Shown: positions 24,927-33,318 of the stretch, piece by piece
How the letters are laid out: each line of letters opens with the position of its first letter
Numbering within the stretch: position 1 is the stretch's first letter
IMG/VR virus record: IMGVR_UViG_3300024273_002159
Coordinates: 1-36,261 of that record
Length of the DNA: 36,261 bases
DNA from: a virus
Direction: 5' to 3' (one strand)
Notes under the pieces: model-generated
Told to the model about the DNA's origin: nothing
Seen by the model: the letters and a program-made list of their open reading frames with translations, nothing else
The model's database searches: none
Position numbers and translations under genes: made by a program

Positions 24927-25579
24927 TTTCTTTTTTTAATTTTATAATCATTACTCAATAAGAAGTCTTTGAAGTTGTTTTCTATTATCTTTATTTCAAC
25001 CTCACTTAATATATTTAAATATTCTTTAACACCTATATCTTTGGATGTTATGTGATGGGTTTTTACATTATTTTCAACAATTTCTTTTATCTTATTTCCA
25101 TCTACATAGTCTATTTCTAATATATCACATATCTTTTTTGAATATTTATCAAAATCTTTTACATAATCCTCATATTTAAAACAATAATCAGAATATTTTT
25201 CCCAAGACTCATAAATTTCTAATTGATTTTTACATTCATCAAAAATATTATCTTTAGTATATTCTTGTTTATAATTTATTTTTTTTAAATACTTTTTAGT
25301 TGAAGACATCATTTCTCTAATATCTCTCATGCAAGTAAATGTATAATCTGAATCCTTAGCGTAATTATGAACATTATAATGAGCTTTTAAAATTAAAAAA
25401 TCTTCATTAACATTGTTCTTACTAACAGGGGCGCATTGATTTTTAGAGAACTCTTGAGATATAAATTTATATTTAATGTCAGAAATTTGAAAAATTGCTT
25501 TAATAATATTAGTCAAAACAGTAGACCCACATCTACCCATAGTCCCTACTGTTATTTGTTTAGTATTATTTGTTTTCAT
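24923..25579 (-). CDS. Putative sulfotransferase
   Basis: This 218-residue protein has the two PAPS-binding motifs of sulfotransferases. A P-loop-like 5'-PSB lies in ITVGTMGRCGSTVLTNIIKA (GRCGST 15-20), and a 3'-PB in FTCMRDIREMMSSTKKY (RDIREMMSST 85-94). The rest is Lys/Asn/Ile-rich and helical (YCFKYEDYVKDF, IENNFKDFLLSNDYK), as in many small glycan sulfotransferases. It would move sulfate from PAPS, supplied by the host, to a sugar hydroxyl. It is coupled to the GT-A-like gene downstream (ATGA) and overlaps the fusion enzyme gene by 14 bases. Family details need a profile search. Confidence 0.75.
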   Translation of the reverse strand: MKTNNTKQITVGTMGRCGSTVLTNIIKAIFQISDIKYKFISQEFSKNQCAPVSKNNVNEDFLILKAHYNVHNYAKDSDYTFTCMRDIREMMSSTKKYLKKINYKQEYTKDNIFDECKNQLEIYESWEKYSDYCFKYEDYVKDFDKYSKKICDILEIDYVDGNKIKEIVENNVKTHHITSKDIGVKEYLNILSEVEIKIIENNFKDFLLSNDYKIKKRK

Positions 25580-26924
25580 AATTTTTTAAGTAATAATTTA
25601 AATCTTCTGGTGTTCCTAGTCCCCACATTTTTTTAATATTGAAATTTGTTATTTTTTTACCATCAGAAATAGCTTCATTAAACACTGGACATACGTAAAA
25701 TTCATTATTAACCCTTACATCGTTTTCAATCATTTGTTCAGAATATTTAACAAAATCACTACCAGACTTCCAGAAATAATACCCTACAGTTGCTATATTT
25801 GATATTGGGTTTTTCTCAGCAACTTCAGTTACAAATCCTGATTTATCAATTTTTGCAAATGACCACTTTGGATGTGTGGCAGTAAATGAAACAATTCCTC
25901 CATCTACATTTGTCTCTTGCATTTTATACATGAATTCATTTGAATCCCATTCTACAAATTGGTCTGAATTTGCAAAAAACAAAGGTGAATCATTATTAAT
26001 GTACTCTTTAGCTAGCAAAGCGGTGCAGGCTGCACCTTCAGTAACTCCTTCAGTTTCTATTATTTGACAATTAGGGGTTATTAAATTTAATAAAGCGTCT
26101 AAATTATACTTTTCTCTATGCTTTTTCTGTACTACATATATAAAGTTTGCATCTAAATTTAAGTTTTCAACAACAAGTTGAATCATTGGCTTTCCATTAA
26201 CTTCAATTAATGGCTTTGGAAATGTATACCCAGCTTGCTCGAATCTACTTCCAGCACCAGCCATTGGTATTAATACGTTTAATTTTTCATTTTTCCATTT
26301 GTGTTTCTTTTCCATATCAATATTATTTAAGTAATTATTTATATTTTCAAGAGTTATGTCACTAGGCGACTCTACTCTCATTACATTTGAAGTTGCTCTA
26401 TTTGCAGCTATTAATCCAAATGGTGAATCTTCAACTATCATAACCTCATTTGGCAAGCACTTCATTTCTGATATTGCTTTCCAGTACATTTCTGGGTGGG
26501 GCTTGCTATTTTTTACATCTTCATTAGATATTATATAATCAAAATACTCTATAATTTCTAACTTAGACAAAACAGTTAGTACTGTTTTTCTTATACTATT
26601 GCTGCAACAAGCTATTTTATACCCCTTTTCACTCAAGCTTTTAATACAATGTAGTATTTTTTTAGATTTTTTAATATCTTTTAATCTTTTTAATGTTAAG
26701 CTTTGTTTTTTTTTCCAAATCTCCTTATGTAAATCAGAAGATAATCCCCTTTCCTTTGTTAACATTGATAGTTTTTGAACTGTCTTTAAGCCATCATACT
26801 TACTTAAGTGTTCATTCCATCCAATACTATACTTTTTTCCTAAAGCTTCATTTAATGTTTCAAAATGTATTTTTTTAGCCTCAATTAGAACGCCGTCTAA
26901 ATCAAATATTATTAATTTTATCAT
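25566..26924 (-). CDS. HAD phosphatase fused to sugar-1-phosphate nucleotidyltransferase
   Basis: This 452-residue protein has two domains. Residues 1-200 are a beta-phosphoglucomutase-type HAD: FDLDGVL (7-13), CSNS (107-110), SKPHPEMY (140-147) and VEDSPFGLIAA (164-174), with all catalytic residues present. Residues about 215-452 are an NTP_transferase (LNVLIPMAGAGSRFEQAGYT, then FPKPLIEVNGKPMIQLV, TEGAACTALLAKEYI and ANSDQFVEW). Such a pair could remove a phosphate from, or isomerise, a sugar phosphate and then activate it to an NDP-sugar. The exact sugar is unknown. It overlaps the next gene by 23 bases at its start and the sulfotransferase gene by 14 at its end. Confidence 0.85.
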   Translation of the reverse strand: MIKLIIFDLDGVLIEAKKIHFETLNEALGKKYSIGWNEHLSKYDGLKTVQKLSMLTKERGLSSDLHKEIWKKKQSLTLKRLKDIKKSKKILHCIKSLSEKGYKIACCSNSIRKTVLTVLSKLEIIEYFDYIISNEDVKNSKPHPEMYWKAISEMKCLPNEVMIVEDSPFGLIAANRATSNVMRVESPSDITLENINNYLNNIDMEKKHKWKNEKLNVLIPMAGAGSRFEQAGYTFPKPLIEVNGKPMIQLVVENLNLDANFIYVVQKKHREKYNLDALLNLITPNCQIIETEGVTEGAACTALLAKEYINNDSPLFFANSDQFVEWDSNEFMYKMQETNVDGGIVSFTATHPKWSFAKIDKSGFVTEVAEKNPISNIATVGYYFWKSGSDFVKYSEQMIENDVRVNNEFYVCPVFNEAISDGKKITNFNIKKMWGLGTPEDLNYYLKNYENK

Positions 26925-27882
26925 TATTTTCTATTAAAAGTTTAATGTATTTTTTTTCCAAATCCTTTTGAGGTATAACTCCAATAGTATTATAAGCCAT
27001 ATGTACCGCATAAGAATTTTTTATAAAAGACATTTTTTTATTATATTTTTTCATATATGTATTTAATGGAACTTCATCAAAACTATCTACATACAATGAT
27101 TTATCTAAGATTATTTCTTTCCATATTTTTGTTTCAATAAAAAACATACTATTACAAAAATATGGTCTATTTAATTTTAAAATATCAAAATTATTATTAT
27201 CTATAATTTCATTAAACCTACTCTTAATTACATTAAAAATTAAATTATGTATCTCTTGTGAGATTCTTACTGGGTGGATGCCTTTATAATGGTGTTTTAT
27301 CTTTCCTACATTTTTATAAAATTCATCACAATTAAATTTTTTAGAATTTATTGTATTTTCGTTTAAAGATTTATAATCAACACCCCAACTATTAGCTATA
27401 GCATTTGATATCATATTTGTCTTTTTTATAATTTTAAAATATTCATCTTTTTCTTCTTTATTAAAAAAATTATCTACAAAAATATCGACAGATGGTATTC
27501 CATTTGTTATAATTGGAGATAAAAACAAAACATCTTCATTATTTTTTAAATAATCAATATTTTCAATAACATAATCCCAAGAGTTTGAGCTAATAAAAAT
27601 ATCATCATCCCACTTGCAAGAAAATGAACAGTCGCTTTTTATGAAATCGTGAATTTTATTCATATAATTTCCATCCGTTTTCTTGAACGAAACTTTTATG
27701 TTGTTATTTTTAAATAATTCTACAACCTCATGCCATTTATTTGATTCATACGAAGAGTTTATATTTAATTTTATATATTTTTTATTTTCTTCTTTTATAT
27801 TAAGTAACTCAATTAAGCAGGATTTAGAATATTCAAACCTTGAACCATTATGAGGTATGTAATTTATTTGTATTTTTTTCAT
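26902..27882 (-). CDS. Putative GT-A fold glycosyltransferase
   Basis: This 326-residue protein begins IQINYIPHNGSRFEYSKSCL and has FSCKWDDDIFISSNSW. The WDDD (91-94) matches the DxD motif of GT-A enzymes and is followed by a typical DxxFhSxxSW segment. Then comes LNRPYFCNSMFFIETKIWKE. It is Asn/Lys/Ile-rich and lies in the most AT-rich part of the window. It is coupled to the next gene by an ATGA junction at 27879-27882. No exact family is recognised. Confidence 0.65.
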   Translation of the reverse strand: MKKIQINYIPHNGSRFEYSKSCLIELLNIKEENKKYIKLNINSSYESNKWHEVVELFKNNNIKVSFKKTDGNYMNKIHDFIKSDCSFSCKWDDDIFISSNSWDYVIENIDYLKNNEDVLFLSPIITNGIPSVDIFVDNFFNKEEKDEYFKIIKKTNMISNAIANSWGVDYKSLNENTINSKKFNCDEFYKNVGKIKHHYKGIHPVRISQEIHNLIFNVIKSRFNEIIDNNNFDILKLNRPYFCNSMFFIETKIWKEIILDKSLYVDSFDEVPLNTYMKKYNKKMSFIKNSYAVHMAYNTIGVIPQKDLEKKYIKLLIENNDKINNI

Positions 27883-28592
27883 AAGTTCATTTTTTTTATT
27901 AACTCTAAAGCTTTTTCTCTTTTTAACTCACTAAAGATAACATCTTTTTGTTTTAATAGCCTACATTTAGAATTAGAATTAAAAGAAAAATCATACTTAG
28001 CAGAGTATTCTCCTGCCCAAACAATATCCTCTCCATGACCCCAGGTCAGATTTTCATCAAACCTTATCTCTTCCATTATGCTTTTTTTTGCTATGAAAAA
28101 AGTTCCAGAAAAATATATCCACTTATTGAAATTATTTTCTAAGCCATATGGTAATAAATAATCTGTTTTTAAATCTGTTGGGAATCTATTTTTAAAATCT
28201 TTTAACCAATTTGGAATTAGGCATAAATCTCTAAATCTACTTCCGTCATAATTTAAGATTACATTATTTACACATTTAAAATCATCTCCATATTTTAAAA
28301 ATTCTATATACCAATTATCGCAAAGACAAATATAATCATGCATATAAACTACATTTTCATATTTTGAATTTTCTGTTATTATATTTTTCTTTTTTGTAAT
28401 CCATTTGTCTTTTATTTTTTCATTAAAAGCTATATGAACGACATTTTTTTGTTCTTTTAAAAATTCAGTATATAAACCTCCAATAATTATAATTTCAAAA
28501 ACTGGTATATTTTGCTTATAAATAGAATTTAGTATATTTTTTATATTTTCACTATTTGTATTATTTGTTATTATTCCAAATGTAAAATTCAT
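27879..28592 (-). CDS. GT-A glycosyltransferase, family 2-like
   Basis: This 237-residue protein starts with a GT2-type strand (FTFGIITNNTNSENIKNILN, then VFEIIIIGG). The usual DxD position is in VVYMHDYICLCDNWY (HDY 85-87, where one Asp is replaced). It has IYFSGTFFIAKKSIMEE and then LTWGHGEDIVWAGEYS, a GxGEDxxW segment like the C-terminal motif of galactosyltransferases. It is coupled to the downstream GT gene (ATGA). The altered DxD may affect metal use. Confidence 0.7.
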   Translation of the reverse strand: MNFTFGIITNNTNSENIKNILNSIYKQNIPVFEIIIIGGLYTEFLKEQKNVVHIAFNEKIKDKWITKKKNIITENSKYENVVYMHDYICLCDNWYIEFLKYGDDFKCVNNVILNYDGSRFRDLCLIPNWLKDFKNRFPTDLKTDYLLPYGLENNFNKWIYFSGTFFIAKKSIMEEIRFDENLTWGHGEDIVWAGEYSAKYDFSFNSNSKCRLLKQKDVIFSELKREKALELIKKMNL

Positions 28593-28596
28593 GTTT

Positions 28597-29265
28597 TTAT
28601 TTTAAATATTCGATATTATCTGGTAATATTTTTTTATCATATATTTTTAATAATTCAAAATAGTTATTACGTTCTTTTTGTTCATTATCCATATATGCTA
28701 TTTTTTGATTGAAATCAGTTAATGGTAAGCATTTTATATTATTCAGTTTTTTATATTTATAACCAAAACTTTTAGCTCTATAACTCATATCTCCATCGCA
28801 AAAATAATATTTATAAGAGTTGTTATATAGCCCTATTTCTCTAAAAATTTTTTTGTTATAAATGCCAAAATTTAACACAAACTCTTTTTCATTATCGTAA
28901 ATAACATATCTACCTCCTTTTTTTTCTAGAAATGAAAATAAATATAAATCATGCTCTTTTGTTAGTTCGTTCAACACTTCCTCCCAGTTATTTTCTAATA
29001 AAACATCATCATTCCATTGACATATATAATCGTATTTTGAATTTTTAATTCCCAAATTCATAAAATCCCAATAATAACTCCTATTATTGACCTCTATTAG
29101 CTTTATTCTTTTATTATTTAATTTTTTAATATATTCTATTGTTCCATCTAAAGAGCCACCATCTACTAATACTAATTCTAACTTATCATTAGAATCAACA
29201 GTATTTTGTATTATTTTTTTTATGTAATCTAATCTATTTAATGTGCCAGAAACTATACTTATCAT
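28597..29265 (-). CDS. Glycosyltransferase family 2
   Basis: This 222-residue protein has the standard GT2 layout: ISIVSGTLNRLDYIKKIIQN, LVLVDGGSLDGTIEYI (DGGSLDGT 35-42), YDYICQWNDDVLLENNW (NDD 85-87) and KIFREIGLYNNSYKYYF, followed by CDGDMSYRA. The donor sugar cannot be predicted from this. It lies 8 bases downstream of the FkbM methyltransferase gene. One 60-base line inside it was hand-counted at 15% GC, well below the flanking genes. Confidence 0.88.
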   Translation of the reverse strand: MISIVSGTLNRLDYIKKIIQNTVDSNDKLELVLVDGGSLDGTIEYIKKLNNKRIKLIEVNNRSYYWDFMNLGIKNSKYDYICQWNDDVLLENNWEEVLNELTKEHDLYLFSFLEKKGGRYVIYDNEKEFVLNFGIYNKKIFREIGLYNNSYKYYFCDGDMSYRAKSFGYKYKKLNNIKCLPLTDFNQKIAYMDNEQKERNNYFELLKIYDKKILPDNIEYLK

Positions 29266-29272
29266 AATTTAT

Positions 29273-29899
29273 TTATTTTTTTATATATAAAGCATCTCCC
29301 CATTCATATTGAGTCATTTTTGTTTCAACTCTTTCAAAGTTGAATTTAGACAAATATTCATCTAGCTCCTCTATTTGAGCGCATCCTTTATAAATTTCTG
29401 CAGTATTAACTTCCGTATAAATATAGTCTATATTTTCTAATGTTTTTTCCATTCCCTTAAGAGCTAACAATTCAGCTCCCTGAATATCTAAGTTAAGAAA
29501 ATTATAGTCATTAGGACTAAAATCTTCTTCTTCAAAAAATGTATCAATTTTTTTAGTTTTAACAATTTTTTTATCAACTACAGTTATGTGAGGGTGGTGT
29601 ATTGTATGTTTTCCCATCTCTAAAATTGACGAAGACTCTCCATTGCTAGCCACATGAAAATCAACCTCTTGCCCATCCACATCAGATGCGGCAAAACAAT
29701 AAGGTTTATGTAGTGGATATTTATTAATAATCACACTTAACTCTTTAAATGTTTCAATGTCAGCCTCTACCCACAAAACGCTGTGAACACCAGATTCTGT
29801 GTAGGAGAGAGCTTCTTCAGCATGGTGAGCACCAACATGTAATATTCCATTTGGTGTTATCCCGTACTTTCTTACTATATCTTTAAATTTAATTAGCAT
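29273..29899 (-). CDS. FkbM-family SAM methyltransferase
   Basis: This 208-residue protein has GILHVGAHHAEEALSY (SAM-binding motif), VLWVEADIETFKEL, FAASDVDGQEVDFHVASNGE, the FkbM hallmark KTKKIDTFFEEED and then NFLNLDIQGAELLALKGMEK. FkbM enzymes usually methylate a hydroxyl on a sugar or polyketide. Here the context is a glycan. It starts 1 base after the upstream GT2 gene ends. A second FkbM protein (31935-32621) is only distantly similar. Confidence 0.9.
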   Translation of the reverse strand: MLIKFKDIVRKYGITPNGILHVGAHHAEEALSYTESGVHSVLWVEADIETFKELSVIINKYPLHKPYCFAASDVDGQEVDFHVASNGESSSILEMGKHTIHHPHITVVDKKIVKTKKIDTFFEEEDFSPNDYNFLNLDIQGAELLALKGMEKTLENIDYIYTEVNTAEIYKGCAQIEELDEYLSKFNFERVETKMTQYEWGDALYIKK

Positions 29900-29900
29900 A

Positions 29901-30569
29901 TTAATTGTATTTTTCTATCACAGATTTTATATCATGTGTTTTTGTGTTAAAATTACTTTTACTATGTATTCTATGTAATACAAGTTGTTTTTTTGTATTT
30001 GTAAATTTATATCCTTTACTCATTAGTTTAAGCCAAAAGTCAAAATCTTCAATGCCAGACAGGCTCTCATCCCATCCATTAACTTCTTTTGTTATAGACT
30101 TTCTAAAAATGGCAGAAGTATTAGGCACTTGATTATCTCCTTTTCTTGAGCGCTCTACAATGTCTTTGTGTTCTGTAGAGATATTAGGGTGTCCTGTTAT
30201 TTTATCTAAGTCATTACAATAAAATATTCTAGAACCTATAACATCATAATTACCATTTTCTGCAAGTTCCATTTGTATTTCTAATTTTTTTGGAAGCCAT
30301 ATGTCATCATCATCTTGCATTGCTAACCAGTCTCCTTTTGCTTTTTTTAATAACTTATTTAAAGTCTTCGACTTCCCAGAGTTCATTCCGTAATCAAATG
30401 TTCTAATTCTCTTATCATTAAATGAGGCAACTATCTCTTTGCTTTTATCAACTGTTCCATTGAAACCGATTAATAACTCAAAATCTTCATAAGTTTGATT
30501 CAAAACAGATTCTATAGAACGTCTTAAATATTTTTCTCCATTATATACTGCTAGTAATATTGATACCAT
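29901..30569 (-). CDS. Glycosyltransferase family 2
   Basis: This 222-residue protein is a classic GT2: VSILLAVYNGEKYLRRSIES, VLNQTYEDFELLIGFNGTVD, then KGDWLAMQDDDDIWLPKKLE (QDDDD 85-89) and NTSAIFRKSITKEVNGWDES, followed by IEDFDFWLKLM, the ED-type catalytic base segment. It probably adds a hexose or amino-sugar to the glycan. One base separates it from the downstream FkbM gene and from the upstream methyltransferase gene. Confidence 0.92.
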   Translation of the reverse strand: MVSILLAVYNGEKYLRRSIESVLNQTYEDFELLIGFNGTVDKSKEIVASFNDKRIRTFDYGMNSGKSKTLNKLLKKAKGDWLAMQDDDDIWLPKKLEIQMELAENGNYDVIGSRIFYCNDLDKITGHPNISTEHKDIVERSRKGDNQVPNTSAIFRKSITKEVNGWDESLSGIEDFDFWLKLMSKGYKFTNTKKQLVLHRIHSKSNFNTKTHDIKSVIEKYN

Positions 30570-30570
30570 A

Positions 30571-31104
30571 TTAAATTTTAGTAGCTTCTATATTTAAGCT
30601 CATTAACTCTCCGTCCTCTTTATCCATGTGGGGTATATAACATTGACTATAGTCATCTACGTGACCATGTTCAACCTCTTTCCAGTCCCATTTTTTAATA
30701 TCTTTAAAGCCTAAATTTTCTAAATCTTCTTTTAGTAATTCATAATCAAAGCCTATATAATGATAATTTTCTGCATAAGTTTGTCCTCCATACAAAAATC
30801 CTGTCAAACTTCTCAAAGACATTCCATTAACATACATTTCCATAACCTTTCCTATGTCTGGCACTGATATTCTTAATGTTCCTTCACTTTTTAATATTTC
30901 AGACCATTTTCTTAAAACCTTTAAATATTCATGTCTTCCGAAATGCTCAAGAACATGGCATGCATATATAAGTTCTGCAGATTCATTTTTAAATTCAGAT
31001 AAAACAGAAATATCATCAACTACATCAGGATTAACATCTTCTCTTATGTCAATATTTATGAAATCTTTAAATTTCTTTTCTCCGCAACCTAAGTGTAACT
31101 TCAT
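30571..31104 (-). CDS. SAM-dependent methyltransferase, class I
   Basis: This 177-residue protein opens MKLHLGCGEKKFKDFINIDI, a compact SAM-binding motif, followed by LIYACHVLEHFGRHEYLKVL (Methyltransf_11-type HxLEH) and ILKSEGTLRISVPDIGKVME. It is short but complete for this family, which often sits in LPS and capsule clusters. It overlaps the upstream GT10-like gene by an ATGA junction (31101-31104). Confidence 0.85.
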   Translation of the reverse strand: MKLHLGCGEKKFKDFINIDIREDVNPDVVDDISVLSEFKNESAELIYACHVLEHFGRHEYLKVLRKWSEILKSEGTLRISVPDIGKVMEMYVNGMSLRSLTGFLYGGQTYAENYHYIGFDYELLKEDLENLGFKDIKKWDWKEVEHGHVDDYSQCYIPHMDKEDGELMSLNIEATKI

Positions 31105-31892
31105 ATCAGTTCTTTTATTTTATTATAAATTCTTTCAGAATGATTAACCCAATTTAAAGCTTTTTTATAATTTTCTTCAACATATTCTATTCTATCATAG
31201 TAGTCTTTTTCAGTTAAATTATTACAAACTTTTATTATATCTTCCACACTATTAACTAATATCATTCCTTTAGAATTAAAATACTCATCTATATTTGTGC
31301 ATCCCCAATAAATTGGAATAGTTTTACATAATAAAGTGTCTATTAGTTTTTCTGTGAAAAAATATCTCTTCGGTACATTTTCAATACATATATGAAACAT
31401 GCTTTCAAACATTGGTAATTTAGAATCTTTAAGTATTTCATTTCCATCAAAAAGCCTTGGTCCTCCATGCTTACTTAAAAAGAATTTTTTTGGAATATTA
31501 ATTTTTTCTTGAGATAACCAAAGTTTGTGTCTAGATTTATGAAATTTTGTTATTGACTTTCCTCCACAAACATTAGATACGCTAAATTCTTTTTTTAATT
31601 TTTTATAATCATCCAACTCTACCCACTTTGTTCCAAATTCAAACAAAACAGCATTATCTAATTTATTTAGCAAATCTTCATCATAAGTTAAAATGAAATT
31701 AAAAGCTTTACTAAAATATTCAATACGTTCATTTAAATTAATTATTTCTTCAGGCTCTAATGCTATAAATATTTTTTTTTGAGCTCTACTTACATCTATT
31801 CTATCAAATGTGTCAACCCACAATTCAACACTTTTACTTACGTCATATTGAGCTAAATTAAAGCCGTAATTTGAGTTACATCTTATTTTCAT
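31101..31892 (-). CDS. GT10-like fucosyltransferase
   Basis: This 263-residue protein has the GT10 (alpha-1,3/4-fucosyltransferase) signature at about 165-214: FHICIENVPKRYFFTEKLID, then TLLCKTIPIYWGCTNIDEYF and SKGMILVN. This is the known donor-binding region (FENS...EKL...A..hPVYWG). The N-terminal part has ALEPEEI and FILTYDEDLL. Bacterial GT10 enzymes transfer L-fucose from GDP-fucose, which gmd and fcl in the same operon would provide. It may therefore fucosylate the phage glycan. It starts after a 42-base gap, with an ATGA junction at its end. Confidence 0.85.
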   Translation of the reverse strand: MKIRCNSNYGFNLAQYDVSKSVELWVDTFDRIDVSRAQKKIFIALEPEEIINLNERIEYFSKAFNFILTYDEDLLNKLDNAVLFEFGTKWVELDDYKKLKKEFSVSNVCGGKSITKFHKSRHKLWLSQEKINIPKKFFLSKHGGPRLFDGNEILKDSKLPMFESMFHICIENVPKRYFFTEKLIDTLLCKTIPIYWGCTNIDEYFNSKGMILVNSVEDIIKVCNNLTEKDYYDRIEYVEENYKKALNWVNHSERIYNKIKELI

Positions 31893-31934
31893 AATCTTAT
31901 TTCTGAGTGATTTTTATCTAATGCTAGCAACTTT

Positions 31935-32621
31935 TTATAAATTAATGATTTCTTTATTTACAAAAATGCTATTATTTTCATCTTTATAAACTTTTTTATA
32001 ATTATTTTCTTTAAAATAATCTAACATCTCTTTTAAGTTCTTCTTTAGAGAGTCATATTCATTATCTTCATGTAGTTCTATTATTACCATTTTTGGCTTC
32101 CACTTTGAAATTGTAAAGCCATTTAGAACTTCGTACTCAGCCCCCTCAACGTCAACCACTAGTACATCAAAGTTTTCTTCATAATTTTCATTTGTAAGAA
32201 AATTATCTAATGTATCTATTTTACTTACAATATTTCTTTCTTCATCTAAAACTCCCTTAAACCAATCTATTTTTTCATATTCTTTTAAACTGTCTAAATC
32301 TGTAGTGGCCAAAGAATATCCAGTATATAAAGTTATTTCACCAGTATAATTTCCTACACAAGAATTAATAACTTTTACTTTTGGGAATTTATCATAGTTT
32401 TTAGTACATTCCTCAAAATAACTAGGTTGTGGCTCAAAAAATAAACCCTTCCAACCAGCTACCGCTAGCCCAAATGTATTACTCCAAGAGTACCCATCAA
32501 AAGCTCCCACTTCTACAAATGAACCATCTTTTTTTAGCCCTAAATATTCTTCATATATTTTCGGTAAATTTTCAATCTGACACTTATTGCTTGTTGGGTT
32601 TTTTAAATTGTATTTTTTCAT
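31935..32621 (-). CDS. FkbM-family SAM methyltransferase
   Basis: This 228-residue protein has GSFVEVGAFDGYSWSNTFGL (SAM motif, FVEVGAFDGY at 35-44), GLFFEPQPSYFEECTKNY, INSCVGNYTGEITLY, SKIDTLDNFL and VLVVDVEGAEYEVLNGF, the full FkbM signature. It would methylate a sugar hydroxyl in the glycan. It differs enough from the FkbM protein at 29273-29899 that the two may act at different positions. It lies 10 bases after the GT6-like gene. Confidence 0.9.
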   Translation of the reverse strand: MKKYNLKNPTSNKCQIENLPKIYEEYLGLKKDGSFVEVGAFDGYSWSNTFGLAVAGWKGLFFEPQPSYFEECTKNYDKFPKVKVINSCVGNYTGEITLYTGYSLATTDLDSLKEYEKIDWFKGVLDEERNIVSKIDTLDNFLTNENYEENFDVLVVDVEGAEYEVLNGFTISKWKPKMVIIELHEDNEYDSLKKNLKEMLDYFKENNYKKVYKDENNSIFVNKEIINL

Positions 32622-32631
32622 TTTACTATAT

Positions 32632-33318
32632 TTAATATCTTACTTCACTATGTTTTTTTGCTAGTGCTAATAATTTCTTTTCAAAAGGCACGCTCCAAGT
32701 TTCTGGGTAGCAATAGCTTGGGCTTAACGTTTTTGGAGGATTGTCAATAAAGTATCTATTCGTTTGGCTCTCGTCATGCCATACCGCGATAATATCTTTT
32801 TCTAAATCCTTATCTACTCTTTCTTTTATAATTTTTGACATATTCAAAAATGCTTCTGAAGTTCCTCCATTAAAACCTCCTGCATAATATACACTCCCCT
32901 CTTCTGTAGATACGTATGCTGTTGATTCTGGTCTAGTTTCATAAGTCCCTCTTCTTCCGCCGTGAAAACCAGGATGTTCTGTTCCAACTAATCCATTGGA
33001 GTCCTCTTCTGGCAATATTTCTTCTCCAACATCTCCAACAAACTTCATATCAGAATCACAATAAAATAAGTAATCCATTTCAGATAAAACATCTTTATTT
33101 TTATCGAAAATATGATACCTTTTTAAAGTGGCTCCTGGCCACCCTAAATGCTCTTGTTCAACCCTTTTAACCATGTCATTTTCTGGTATTTTTCCATCTG
33201 TAAAAACAAACATGTTTACCTCATGACCTTTCATAAAGTGTTTGTGAACAGATTTAAATAGTGGAGGTATAAACTGAGTATACTTTCCTGTCGCTATAAC
33301 TAATAGTCCTATTTTCAT
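32632..33318 (-). CDS. GT6-like (ABO/alpha-gal type) glycosyltransferase
   Basis: This 228-residue protein carries the full GT6 pattern. MKIGLLVIATGKYTQFIPPL opens the fold, and MDYLFYCDSDMKFVG has DSD (88-90) at the metal site. HPGF lies at 115-118, and YETRPESTAYV and YYAGGFNGG (144-152) follow. The catalytic region is WHDESQTNRYF (E183 aligns with the nucleophile/base of mammalian GTB/alpha3GalT), then TLSPSYCYPE (197-206). GT6 enzymes retain configuration and transfer Gal or GalNAc from UDP-sugars to an acceptor, often one carrying fucose. It overlaps the next gene by an ATGA junction and is richer in GC than its downstream neighbours. Confidence 0.93.
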   Translation of the reverse strand: MKIGLLVIATGKYTQFIPPLFKSVHKHFMKGHEVNMFVFTDGKIPENDMVKRVEQEHLGWPGATLKRYHIFDKNKDVLSEMDYLFYCDSDMKFVGDVGEEILPEEDSNGLVGTEHPGFHGGRRGTYETRPESTAYVSTEEGSVYYAGGFNGGTSEAFLNMSKIIKERVDKDLEKDIIAVWHDESQTNRYFIDNPPKTLSPSYCYPETWSVPFEKKLLALAKKHSEVRY

